A DNA stretch of 64,000 bases. Origin: Symbiodinium natans (Eukaryota; Sar; Dinophyceae; Suessiales; Symbiodiniaceae). The notes below the pieces were generated by a model, which had not been told where the DNA came from, made no database searches, and saw nothing but the letters and a program-made list of their open reading frames with translations. Where the stretch lies: NCBI GenBank assembly GCA_905221605.1, contig CAJNDS010000038.1, positions 92,526-156,525 on the forward strand. The letters are read 5' to 3'. A program made the translations under genes and the position numbers. Positions 46,095 through 55,578 of this stretch are shown in pieces. Numbering within the stretch: the first letter of the stretch is position 1; each line of letters begins with the position of its first letter.

Positions 46095-46920
46095 ATGAAT
46101 GAAATGTGGCTGCATCAATCGTTGCTACACCATCTTGCTTTGCACATCGACAAAGACAGCAAACTCGTAAAGTCATGTGCCCTTGGCTAAGGGGATGCGC
46201 GCAGATGCTGTTGGAGTACAGCAGGGGCGAGCATACCATTCCGGCCATTCCGGCCGCGCACACCAGAAGTTTTGTTTTGCCGTCGTCGCATTGTCAAGTT
46301 GTGCAGTCGGGCCTGAAGGGTGCATCTTGAGCTGACAGCATGAGGCAATGTATATCGTCGGGCAGAAGTGAATGAGATTTGGCTGCAAGAAGCTGTTTCT
46401 CCGCGATCATTGCATGCACGTCGCCGAGTCGCCGCATGTGATTGAGTGCTCCTTGGCTCAGGGGATGCTCCCAGACCCTGTTACAGCCCAGCAGGGGCGA
46501 ACATATCATTCCGGCCGCGTGCCAGAAGTTTGTCTCGCATGCCGCCGCCGCATTGTCTAAGTCGCGAAGGTGCGCCTGAGGGCAGTGTGCCAATGAGCTT
46601 GTGTATAGCATGAGGCAATGATTATCGTCGGGCAGACATGAGCGAGATGTGGCTGCAAGAAGCTACTTCGCGACAGTTTTGCATGCTTCGGTTTAGAAAA
46701 TGTTTTGCTGATGCATGCACCTTCCCAGGGAATGCATCCCAACGCTATGGCAGTGCAGCGCGGAGACACTTTCAACCCCTGCTACCTGCCCGAAGAGTTG
46801 AGCCGTCTTGATGAGCGAGGGGTTGAACCTTTGTTTAAGGCCAAGGCTATAGCCGCATGGACGTCGGTGAGCCGTGGCTGCAAAACGCCTTCGCTGCACA
46901 AGATTCTGCATGCAAAGGCA
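46095..46920. repeat. about 270-bp tandem repeat, three to four diverged units
   Basis: The anchor TGGCTGCA(A) recurs at about 46106, 46380, 46650 and 46880. Within each unit CCTTGGCT/CCTTCCCAGG..ATG..CC, CAGCAGGGGCGA, CATTCCGGCC and GCATGAGGCAATG follow in order in the first two units; the later ones are eroded. Periods are about 271, 270 and 229 bases. Frames run through on both strands because 270 is a multiple of three, but stops differ between units, so coding is unlikely. Confidence 0.85.
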
Positions 46921-47477
46921 AAGCATGCAAATTGCATGCTTTGCACAAAGCATCACTGGAATCACTGGAGTACCTCTGAGGGCTGGCAGCTTCCGGGTGC
47001 TCCTTCACATCAAGCTCCCATGCATCAACTTCCCATGCATCATGGACCGAATGGTCACACGCAAGGCGCCCGTATGCACCCGTTGCCCCCCCCCCCCCCC
47101 ACATGTTTCCACATGTTGGGTTGCGTTCCTTGCAGTTTTGGTTTCCGTCACTTACCCTGGATGTTTGTGAGGTCTACTGTTTTCATACCATCCGACTGCT
47201 ATATGATAAGCCCTCCAGGGCCTGTCACCCCTCGCCCCCGGCCCCGGAAATTGCGAGATCATTTCTCGAACGGGCACACTCATGTCTCCAAACCTGCCCT
47301 TAATTTTAACGCTACGCGACCCACCTCGGCCTGGCCCAGCGCAGCCCGAGCATGTGCATGGTGGGATTTCCTGCCTGGCCGAACTCGAATTTAGCCCAGC
47401 CTAAGTAAGTTGCGCTCGGTAGTTTGGCCAGGATGCACCTCATGCATCAACGCCAGATGCTCACCCTTGACCTGAGA

Positions 47478-47548
47478 CCCTAGACCCTAGAACCTAGACC
47501 CCTGTGACCCTAGACCCTAAACCCTACCCTAAACCCTAAACCCTTAGG
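47478..47548 (-). repeat. short CCCTAAA-type patch
   Basis: CCCTAGAC variants grade into CCCTAAAC, followed by a G-rich tract at 47550-47590. Confidence 0.85.
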
Positions 47549-47629
47549 GCGGGGGGTAGTGGGGGGGGGCGGGGTGGGGGGGCTTTGGGGGGTCCGCGCC
47601 GCCACCCCCGTTTGGTACTCATTGCAGGA

Positions 47630-47870
47630 AAAAATGGCGGATTTAAGTCTCCGGAGCGCGCAGAAGATTCATGAATCCCCGAGCCTCTATTCGTCGATAG
47701 CCGTCCCCAAAACCCATCCCTGGCCATCTGCCCGCAGGCGCGGGGCCCTTGCCTCGCTACACGCACGCTTCTATCGTAGGGCAGCCTGCGACATATGGTG
47801 TGGCAGCAGCCTCAAGACCCTTCAAGGAGAAATCACAGGAGACTGGAGTAGACTCAGTAGACAGTAGACA
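47630..47870 (+). other. possible exon, unknown
   Basis: The + strand frame reads MADLSLRSAQKIHESPSLYS then SIAVPKTHPWPSARR. Unrecognised. Confidence 0.25.
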
Positions 47871-48520
47871 CTAGACACTCGGTTTGCCGAGGTGCCGCCC
47901 GCGCCGCCGCCCATCAACAATGTCAATGTCAGTGTCAACATTCCTCTTTTTCAGGACCGCTCAGGTTTCCCTTCGCACCGTGGCAAAATTGCCCAAAGCT
48001 CCGTAAACTTCCCTCTGAGAGGAAGGGCCGGATGGAAGCATGAAGTTTTTCTTGTGATTCGATGACATTCGGCTATCTGTTGCTTGGCATCTTGCCGGCA
48101 CTTGATGAAACCCTCTATAGACGACATAGACGACAAACTTGGACTCTCCCGAGATGTGTGTGGATCGCGTTATACCGAGTCCGACTGCCGCTTCCACCAT
48201 CTGCCACCCCAACGCTGCCACGTCTTTCCTCATATCTAAGGCCTTGGATTGTACAGGCGGCACCCATGTGTCAGACATGAGCCGTGAATGTGTGGTCTCA
48301 CCTGGTGTCTATAGGGTCAGAGATCGCACAGGCCGCAACCGGCCGTAAGCTTGCACTTGTCGATCCGAACCGACCGAGCATGGTCCACGGTATGCCTGTC
48401 CCCTGTTTGCAGGAGGCAGGCCCTTGCTGCGTAGCAGTGTGAACCAGTGTGAGCCCCTCATTTTCAAGAGACGGACTCTGTACTCCGTATGTTCCCTATG
48501 AAACTTATTCCATTTCCTAG

Positions 48521-49205
48521 TTGATGATTCTTCGCGGGGCTAATATTTTGTTCTGGCACCCTCTTTCGTGTGGGTCCCTTCTGAAAGTCGAGTTTCCGGA
48601 CCCGTGTGACGTAAAGCTTTCTGGTGGTGAATGTGTGCTCAAAGCATCTTGTTTCTTTTCAGAGGGGTACATCACGACGAAGGACGGTCCAACCCAGCTG
48701 TTGCTTTCCTTGCTTGGCCCATGGGCCGCTCGTGTTGGGGCAGAGCCTATTGCGGAGCATGGTTCATGGAAGCCAGCAGAGAGTACATAGTACATGTCAC
48801 ATGTGAGTACATCTTCGCGCACGACATGTGCGACAACAGCGGGGCTGTTGCTTCCCGCTCAGAACAGTTTCGGAACAACCTTGAGAACAGAGGCAGCGTG
48901 TGGCAGAGCGATTATCCTGCAACCTCAACAGTACAGCTTTGTTCTCGAGGGTGGTACATGCATGATACATGTCTCACGGAAAGGCTGTTGCCAATCTAGT
49001 TCAGTCAGAACTCAGAACTGCGCTTCATGCTGAGATGGTCAGGCAGACGACGCAGTTTCTTGGACGATCAGGGCTTGTGCAAAGCAGGCTTGGCCAGAAG
49101 ACTGCCATAGCAAGACATGTCACCCTGGATTTGTCCACAGGAAACATTTCCAACAGAATCGAACACAGACCCGAATGCGAGTTGAGAAAGAAAGGGCGAT
49201 GTTGA
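48521..49205 (+). CDS. probable exons of an unknown protein
   Basis: Two + strand blocks are protein-like. The first, 48575-48790, reads KVEFPDPCDVKLSGGECVLK then SEGYITTKDGPTQLLLSLLG and ends near a TAG. The second, 48969-49205, reads KAVANLVQSELRTALHAEMV then RQTTQFLGRSGLVQSRLGQK and later LSTGNISNRIEHRPECELRK before TGA. Composition is balanced and hydrophobic/helical in the second. No family recognised. Confidence 0.4.
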
Positions 49206-49617
49206 TGCAAAGTAGCATGGGCTGGCTGTGTTGAGTGGAGTGCGTGTTGGGGCGAGTGTGGGGTTGGATCAGTTGCGAACGCGGAACGTAGATTCGACGT
49301 AGATAAAGTAGCTTCGTCGTTGGATGCGCACAGAGCCCTTTGCTGCTCCTGCAGAGAGGGTGGTCCGCAGCGCAATGCCGAAATGATCATAAAGCACGAT
49401 TTGCTGTGCTAACAGGTGGCATGGTTGGTGTGCGCCGCTAGGTCCGCTAGGTCTGAAGGTCTCAAGCTCGTAGGCGGGAAATGGCGGGAAAGTCTGCCCG
49501 TGAGATTGGCATCTGACTTGAGTATGCGGGCCCCAGCGTCAGCAAGCCCCTCTAAGTGATCGCCAGGCATGTGCTCAGCTTGTGCTGATTCCTTTTAGGC
49601 ATATATGCCTTTTAGGC

Positions 49618-49799
49618 ATATATGTTCCCCCGAGCGAAGGCCTTTTTCGGTTCCATGCGCCGGGAGCCACAGGAGGGGGTCAATCCTGCCAAGCTTGCCC
49701 GGATTTTGACCGGCGCAACTCATGTCGTGTGCTTGGAGCATATCCAGAAGTCCAAATTCGTCGGCAGCATGGATCCATGCATGGGTGGAGTACCGCTGT
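49618..49799 (+). CDS. probable exon, unknown protein
   Basis: The frame reads MFPRAKAFFGSMRREPQEGV, NPAKLARILTGATHVVCLEH and IQKSKFVGSMDPCMGGVPL before TGA. It is protein-like from end to end, in a frame different from the Gly/Ser-rich one that overlaps it. A 16-bp duplication with TTTTAGGCATATATG lies just upstream (49595 and 49610). Family unknown. Confidence 0.45.
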
Positions 49800-50587
49800 G
49801 AAGGGAAAGCGCATGTCCAGGGAGCCAAAATGAGCCAGGGCTTCACCGTCACGGTGGGGCTTAAGTGTCCAGCTCATGCTGCCGGACATCGCTGTTTTTG
49901 GTTTCGAAGTGCAGTCGGAAGACCTCGAACAGGTCTGACGACACGCCTTTTCTCATGCAACTGCACAAGTCCGGGACGCCGAGTGCAACAGTGCCGGCGA
50001 CAGGTCGCCAAAATCTGCGCCCAGGGCGGGGGAGCTAGCCGGCCGGTTGCGTGGTAAACGTGCTGGCGGCGACGCCAGCACCTCGCCGGTCACGACCCCA
50101 GCAGATGCCCAGCCCGCTCCGACGTTGTGATAGAGGTCCAAGAGCGCGGCGGTACGTCAAACATTTTCGTGCGTCGGATGCCCAGACTACTGCAGGCCTT
50201 GGAGGGTGTCGCCGTCCACCTTGCCCCCCCACACAGCTCCTCCCGCCCGCAGCGACCTGCCCGGACATGTGAGCACGCGTGCGAGACGTATCTTGCTGAG
50301 TGTATCTTGCGCACGCTGCTGCTTGGGCGGGTTTCGGCCCAACACGCCCACGGCTCCCTAGTCCAGCAACGCTTGTGCGAGGGCGAGGACCGTATTCTCG
50401 ACGACAGCGACCCATGTCGCAGTCGCACCCGACAGGATGCGCCGTTTGCAGGAGCTGCGGGCCGCATCTGGAATTCCACTGGCGAGGAACCGGAACCGCC
50501 CGGCATCTCTAACTTGCAAGTAGCGGGGGGGCGAAGCTGCTGTGCTGGCGTGTGGGGTGTTTTTGACGTTACGGGGAAGATGCTCCG

Positions 50588-51105
50588 GAAAGACCACTTT
50601 TCTCGAAGAGCCACTTTTCAAGAAGTGGCTTTTCGGGAAAAGTGGCTTTTCAGGGACGCGACGCGCGCAAACAACGCGAGAAAAGTTACTTTTCGCAAAA
50701 AGTGGCTTTTCGAGAAAAGTGGCTTTTCGCGGACGCCGCGCGCGCCAACGTCGCGAGAAAAGTGGCTTTTCGAGCAAAATGGCCTTTCGAGAAAAGTGGC
50801 TTTTCGAGAAAAGTGGCTTTTCAGGGACGCGGCGCGCGCAAACGCCGCGAGAAAAGTCACTTTTCGAGAAAAATGGCTTTTCGAGAAAAGTGGCTTTTCG
50901 CGGACACTGCGCGCGCCAACGTCGCGAGAAAAGTGGCTTTTCGAGCAAACTGGCTTTTCGAGAAAAGTGACTTTTCGAGAAAAGTGGCTTTTCAGGGACG
51001 CGGCGCGCGCAAACGCTGCGAGAAAAGTCACTTTTCGAGAAAAGTGGCTTTTCAGGGACGCGGCGCGCGCAAACGCCGCGAGAAAAGTCACTTTTCGAGA
51101 AAAGG
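50588..51105 (+). repeat. hairpin-forming 17-bp repeat array, left arm
   Basis: The basic unit is CGAGAAAAGTGGCTTTT (17 bp). Sets of units are separated by GC-rich spacers that contain CGCGGCG..CGCCGCG. The higher-order unit, measured from CAGGGACGCG, starts at 50651, 50822, 50993 and 51053, giving periods of 171, 171 and 60 bases, all multiples of three. Both AAAAG/CTTTT and CGCGGCG/CGCCGCG are self-complementary within a unit. Long frames on both strands (EKWLFREKWLF-type and KSHFSRK-type) result from the repeat. Confidence 0.95.
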
Positions 51106-51108
51106 AAG

Positions 51109-51205
51109 TGAGGGTTTAGGGTTACGGGTTTAGGGTTTGGGGTTTCAGTAGGGTTTAGGGTTTAGGGTTAGTAGGGTTTAAGGTTTAGTGTTGAGGGTTA
51201 GAGCG
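51109..51205 (+). repeat. TTTAGGG-type patch between the two hairpin arrays
   Basis: GGGTTTAGGGTTACGGGTTT-type sequence with irregular spacing directly follows the left arm and ends just before the first reversed units. Confidence 0.85.
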
Positions 51206-51215
51206 CGCGGTGTCC

Positions 51216-52600
51216 GCCAAAAGCCACTTTTCCCGAAAAGCCACTTTTCTTGAAAAGGCAGCTTTTGCGAAAAGTGACTTTACTATTGAAAGCCGGAAAA
51301 GGTAGTGTGTCCATTGCGTTGTGCACCCACTTCTCTCGCCGTCGTGGACAGCTGCGTGACTCTGTTCACAGGACTACTAAGTTAGCAATGTTAAGCTTAG
51401 AGATTCGAATTTATTGGGTTCGAGGTTTAGGGGGCTCCGAGGTTAGTGAATCCCTAATCGTCGAAGAATTTCGAGAGCCTAATGCTCTTAATCTTCGACA
51501 GCGACTCTGTCAGGCTGTGAACCCCTCTACTAGAATTCCACAATCCCCCCCAGCTACTATGATTATCAAGGCAGGTATAAATGCTGCCGTGAGTGCCTTG
51601 CCGTGCCATCTCAGAGAAGCAGAAAAGGGAGGTGTAGAGGTTCTCTTGGTTGCTTCAATGGTGGGCGCCGTGTCACTTAGTGCTGGCGCGTTGCATGTTC
51701 TCGAGAAGCTTCTACCGAAAAAAACCACCCGTTCGCGAAAAAACCACTCTTCGACAAACGGTACTTGCATCGAAAAGCTGTGTTGGTTTTTGTTTGTAAA
51801 TGTGCATTTTCTCATGGCGTTGGGGCACGCAGCATTAGTAACAACACGTCTCTGGACAAGCTACTTTCAGAAAAAGCGTTGCCTGTGGCATATTCCGGAA
51901 TGCCACTTTTCTGGAACAACACTTTTGTGAGTAAAGTGACTTTTCTCGCGGCGTGGGGGCGCACAGCGTCTTAGAAAAGCCACTTTTCTCGAAAAGCCAC
52001 TTTTCTCGAAAAGCAACTTTTTGCAAAAAGTAGTAACTTTTCTCGCGGCGTTGCGCGCGCAGCGTCCAAAGCCACTTTTCTCGAAAAGTGACTTTTCTCG
52101 CGGCGTTTGCGCTCGCCGCGTCCCTGAAAAGCCACTTTTCTCGCGACGTTGGCGCGCGCAGCGTCCGCGAAAAGCCAGTTTTATCGAAAAGCAACTTTTC
52201 TCGAAAAGCGACTTTTTGCGAAAAGTAACTTTTCTCGCGGCGTTGGAGCTCGCAGTGTCCGCGAAAAGCGACTTTTCTCGAAAAGCCACTGTTTGCGAAA
52301 AGTAACTTTTCTCGCTGCGTTGGCGCGCGCAGCGTCCGCGAAAAGCCACTTTTCTCGCAAAGCCAGTTTTCTCGAACAGCAACTTTTTGCAAAAAGTGAC
52401 TTTTGTCGCGGCGTTGGAGCGCGCGGTGTCCACGAAAAGCCACTTTTCTCGAAAAGCCGAAAAGCCCACTTTTCTCGAAAAGCCAGTTTGCTCGAAAAGC
52501 CACTTTTCTCGCGGCGTTGGAGCGCGCGGTGTCCGCGAAAAGCCACTTTTCTCGAAAAACAACTTTTTGCGAAATTTTGCGAAAAACAACTTTTCTGGTC
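51216..52600 (-). repeat. hairpin-forming 17-bp repeat array, right arm (inverted)
   Basis: The same unit in reverse complement (AAAAGCCACTTTTCTCG) appears at 51216-51285, as eroded pieces at about 51715-51780, and densely from about 51905 to 52600. GC-rich spacers (CTCGCGGCGTTGGCGCGCGC) recur every 60-110 bases. The block 51290-51900 holds non-repeat sequence with a long + strand frame (start about 51250) of unclear meaning. Confidence 0.93.
51290..51900 (+). other. insert between inverted repeat arrays
   Basis: One + strand frame stays open through the whole insert, reading for example RIPQSPPATMIIKAGINAAV, SALPCHLREAEKGGVEVLLV and ASMVGAVSLSAGALHVLEKL. This middle part is hydrophobic and protein-like, as for a membrane-associated segment. 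The ends run into the repeat. It may be a captured gene fragment. No family recognised. Confidence 0.35.
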
Positions 52601-53690
52601 GGTTTTCCCGCTAACCTGGAAGACGCACCGTGTGACAGCTCAGCGAAGCTGCGCGGGTTGGGGATGGGTCACTTCCGCGTGGCCGTCAAGGCTTCATCGT
52701 CCTCGGCACACCCCTTGGTGCAACGTATTCATTCGCCAGCACGGTGGTACCCACGTCGGTCGCGGTCGCTGGGGCAAAATGAAAGTTCGTCAACCGGCCG
52801 GCGGGTCTGGGTGGGAGACTTTCTCTTAGGATCTCACGCCCCCTCGGCGACGACAGGATCATGTCACGAAAGCTCGCGTAGCGGAGCTGGAGTTTTATCT
52901 GCTAAAGGGGGCCGACCACGGCCAGAAAACAGCGTATTCTTGATACTATCTTATTAGGGGGGGGAGGGGGGGGGGGTAAAGAATTCTTGGTGTTGGAAGG
53001 GGGGGGGGGGGTAAATTGATACATCACACGAATTCCTTGGCTTTGGAGGGGGTGGGGGTAAATTGGTATATCAATACCTGAAGGGGGGGCGTTTTTACGT
53101 CAAGACCTGGCTCCCAGCACAACATGCGTCGCTGCCCACTAGTGCTGTGTTGATTGCAACGAGCTAGTTGATTGAGAAGCTAGTATCTACCCAACATGGA
53201 GACCCCTCAAGCATGCCTCCAACAGGTCCCTGCCCACACTTTCTCATGCAACTTTGCTCTTGCTTCCGGCCCCCGAGCTTTCGTCCTCCCTGCCTCCGGC
53301 CCTCAAGTACCCATACAAAGTCGGCTGCGGCAAGCGCCCGTCAGGTGCAAACGTGCGCGGCTGAAACCAGCCCCTGTTTGGACAAAGCCCAAACTAGGGA
53401 AGCGTGGTTGAAGCTGCTGGTTCAAGCATGGGACCAAGAGTGCAAAGAGCCTCACCAGTGCCTGCTTCAAAGCATTGCTGGAGCTGACATTAATGTGCAA
53501 GAAGCGTGGGATACCGGGATACCTTCATGAGAATTTGGGCTGCCACTTTTGAAGAAGCTGTTGTTTAACACGACAAAGGAGAACAGGTCAAAAAGCTGTT
53601 GAGCCAACTTTAAGGCCCATTGCGCTGGCTTGGCAAAGGTGTGGTAGACCGGGGGCTGGAACACAAGAGCTTGAGTTGAACCGACGACCG
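52601..53690. other. G-run-rich stretch and weak ORF
   Basis: Three G-runs each followed by TAAA (about 52960-52980, 53000-53015 and 53045-53062) look like successive copies of a 60-bp unit containing AATTCTTGG/AATTCCTTGG. A + strand frame 53168-53530 (REAWLKLLVQAWDQECKEPH) is open but unrecognised and precedes the retroelement copies. Confidence 0.5.
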
Positions 53691-53699
53691 CGCTGCCTC

Positions 53700-54270
53700 T
53701 TTCCTGCCTGCCTCAGCGAGAAGGGCTACGATGCTCCCGCGTGGGATTCGCTGCTGCAGGCACAGCCTGGGCACGAAGAACGCGAGTTCGGGGACTTCCT
53801 GTGAGGCTGGCAGCATCGTGCTCTCCCCAGTGACGAGCGTGCGCTTCATTTGCATCTTCCGAGTTCTGCTGTTGCGGCGCCTCCGAGTCCCCCTGCCGCT
53901 CGCTGCTGCCCGCTGTCGTTGCAGTCGATGCCAGGACGAGCTCGGGGACCATCTCGCTGTATGCCCCCGCTCCGGCGTCAGGGGTGCCCCGCTCGAGCGT
54001 GCTGCGGCTCGCGTCTGCCGTGAGCCTGGTGCGACCAACATCTTGGTGCGCGACCTCAATGTCATTCCTTCCGGGCAAGACGACCGCGCATAATTAAAGT
54101 GGGGAGGGGTCCAAGGCACGGTTGACACAACCCTCGTCTCGCCCTTGTCTGCAGATGGTGAGGCGGACTGCCGGAGCTGCCCTGCGGCATGCGCGCCAAG
54201 TTAAGGAGCGCACTTCCCAAAACTCTGCAGCTCCGGCCGCTGCCGCCTCGTCGTCCTCGGCATAGAAACC
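53700..54270 (+). pseudogene. non-LTR retroelement fragment A (3' half)
   Basis: Reads EKGYDAPAWDSLLQ and EREFGDFL up to a TGA, then, after a frame change, LRRLRVPLPLAAARCRCSRC, QDELGDHLAVCP and APLERAAARVCREPGATN, then ..GRCRLVVLGIETSG near 54240. The C-x-C..D-x-LGDH..C cluster is the small zinc-binding domain found after reverse transcriptase in this element type. Stops and frame changes show it is dead. The segment is duplicated at 54.6-55.0 kb. Confidence 0.8.
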
Positions 54271-54559
54271 AGCGGCAGTCTGCAGAAGTACCTTCTTCCG
54301 ACACACTTTTGTGCTCTAGGGCCCAGATCGGGCTCCTGCCGCTTCTTGGTCCCAGAACACCTACCTGGTCTGAGCGGTTGTCGTCCCCCCTCCACACCCG
54401 CCCGACGAGGAGGTTGGGCCCCAACTTGACACAACACGTGGTTGGCAGCATCCTGCTTCCCGGGCTCTTGCTGAGTTTTGCTACCGCTTCAGCCTTGGGC
54501 AGCTTGATCCCCTCCACCGCTTTGCTGGGCTCGCAAGCCGATCGACCCCTACGCTGCGC

Positions 54560-55015
54560 GGGTCAACCTGTCCTGAATTCTCACTGACACCTTCACACTT
54601 CCGAGTCCTGCTGTTGCGCGCCTCCGACTCCCCCCGCCGCGCACTGCCGCCCACTGTCGTTGCATTTGATGCCAGGACGAGCTCGGGGACCATCTCGCTG
54701 CATGCCCCCGCTCCGGCGTCTTGCTTGCCAGGGGTGCCCCGCTCAAGCGTGCTGCAGCGCGCGTCTGCCGTGAGCCTGGTGCGATGGTTGCGACATGTTG
54801 CGACCAACGTCTTGGTGCGGGACCTCAATGTCGTTCTTTCCTGGCAAGACGGCCGCCGCATATGTCTGCAAGCGGAGAGCCCCGCCGTCAAGGAAGGCGG
54901 ACTGCGGGAACTGTCCTGAGGCATGCGCGCCGGGCTAAGGAGCGCACTTCCCAAAACTCTGCAGCTCCGGCCGCTGCCGCTTCGTCGTCTCCGGCGGCAG
55001 ATGGTTTGCATACCA
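54560..55015 (+). pseudogene. non-LTR retroelement fragment B
   Basis: Repeats fragment A at the DNA level: GATGCCAGGACGAGCTCGGG, then GGGGTGCCCCGCTCAAGCGT and GTCTGCCGTGAGCCTGGTGC. It has a small insertion (TTGCTTGCC) near 54721 and different stops. It runs into GGCAGATGG and the trinucleotide array at 55.06 kb, where recognisable sequence stops. Confidence 0.8.
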
Positions 55016-55055
55016 CTACTACTGCTACTGCTACGGCTACTACTACTAATATTAG

Positions 55056-55056
55056 T

Positions 55057-55147
<91 letters not shown>
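55056..55147. repeat. (ACG)n then (ACT)n trinucleotide array
   Basis: Sixteen or so ACG units are followed by about fourteen ACT units, in the middle of the retroelement fragments. Confidence 0.95.
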
Positions 55148-55324
55148 GGCGTCACGCTGTTGTCGGGGCGTGCATTTTTCTGGGAAGACAGGAGAACATC
55201 GGTATGTACATGTATTTACAGTGTTTTGTGGCTGTGTCTGTTTTTGGACGCGAAAATGCATGTGTAAAAATATGCGGAAATCATTTGTGACTACTTTACA
55301 ATACATTACACGCAGGAGGAAAAC

Positions 55325-55578
55325 ATGACGAGTGTCGTATCGAAGTCATCGCCAATGGCCTCCCGCTTTGGAACGGGGCGCAGGTCGCTGTCGATACCAC
55401 GCTCGTCTCCCCCCTCACATCCTCAGCCAGTCCTCAGCTGCGCCTGGCGCCTCAGGGAGCAGGCGCTGCACTCCGTGAAACAAAGAGCGGACGTACCCTG
55501 AGCTGGTCGGCTCGCGGCGTTGCCACCTTGTCGTTCTCGGCATTGAAGTCGGCGGTCGGTGGAGCGCCGAGGCAGCTA
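55325..55578 (+). pseudogene. non-LTR retroelement fragment C (C-terminal endonuclease-like part)
   Basis: Reads CRIEVIANGLPLWNGAQVAV then DTTLVSPLTSSASPQLRL. It matches the same region of the minus-strand copy (EVVANGLPLWHGTQLAID) and is probably the continuation of fragment B. It is cut at about 55578 by the 3' end of the minus-strand element. The E..(N)G...D pattern could be a restriction-type endonuclease core; this is an inference. Confidence 0.75.

Noticed and set aside
50588-51105. CRISPR-like array
   Set aside because: The repeats are 17 bp with no unique spacers of constant length. Units are adjacent and self-complementary, the genome is eukaryotic, and no cas genes are present.
50127-51119. 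330-codon protein made of EKWLF repeats
   Set aside because: 171- and 60-bp periods keep all frames open on both strands, so the length is a by-product of the repeat.
54923-55267. Leu/Arg- and Thr-rich ORFs at the trinucleotide array
   Set aside because: They are products of (ACG)n and (ACT)n.
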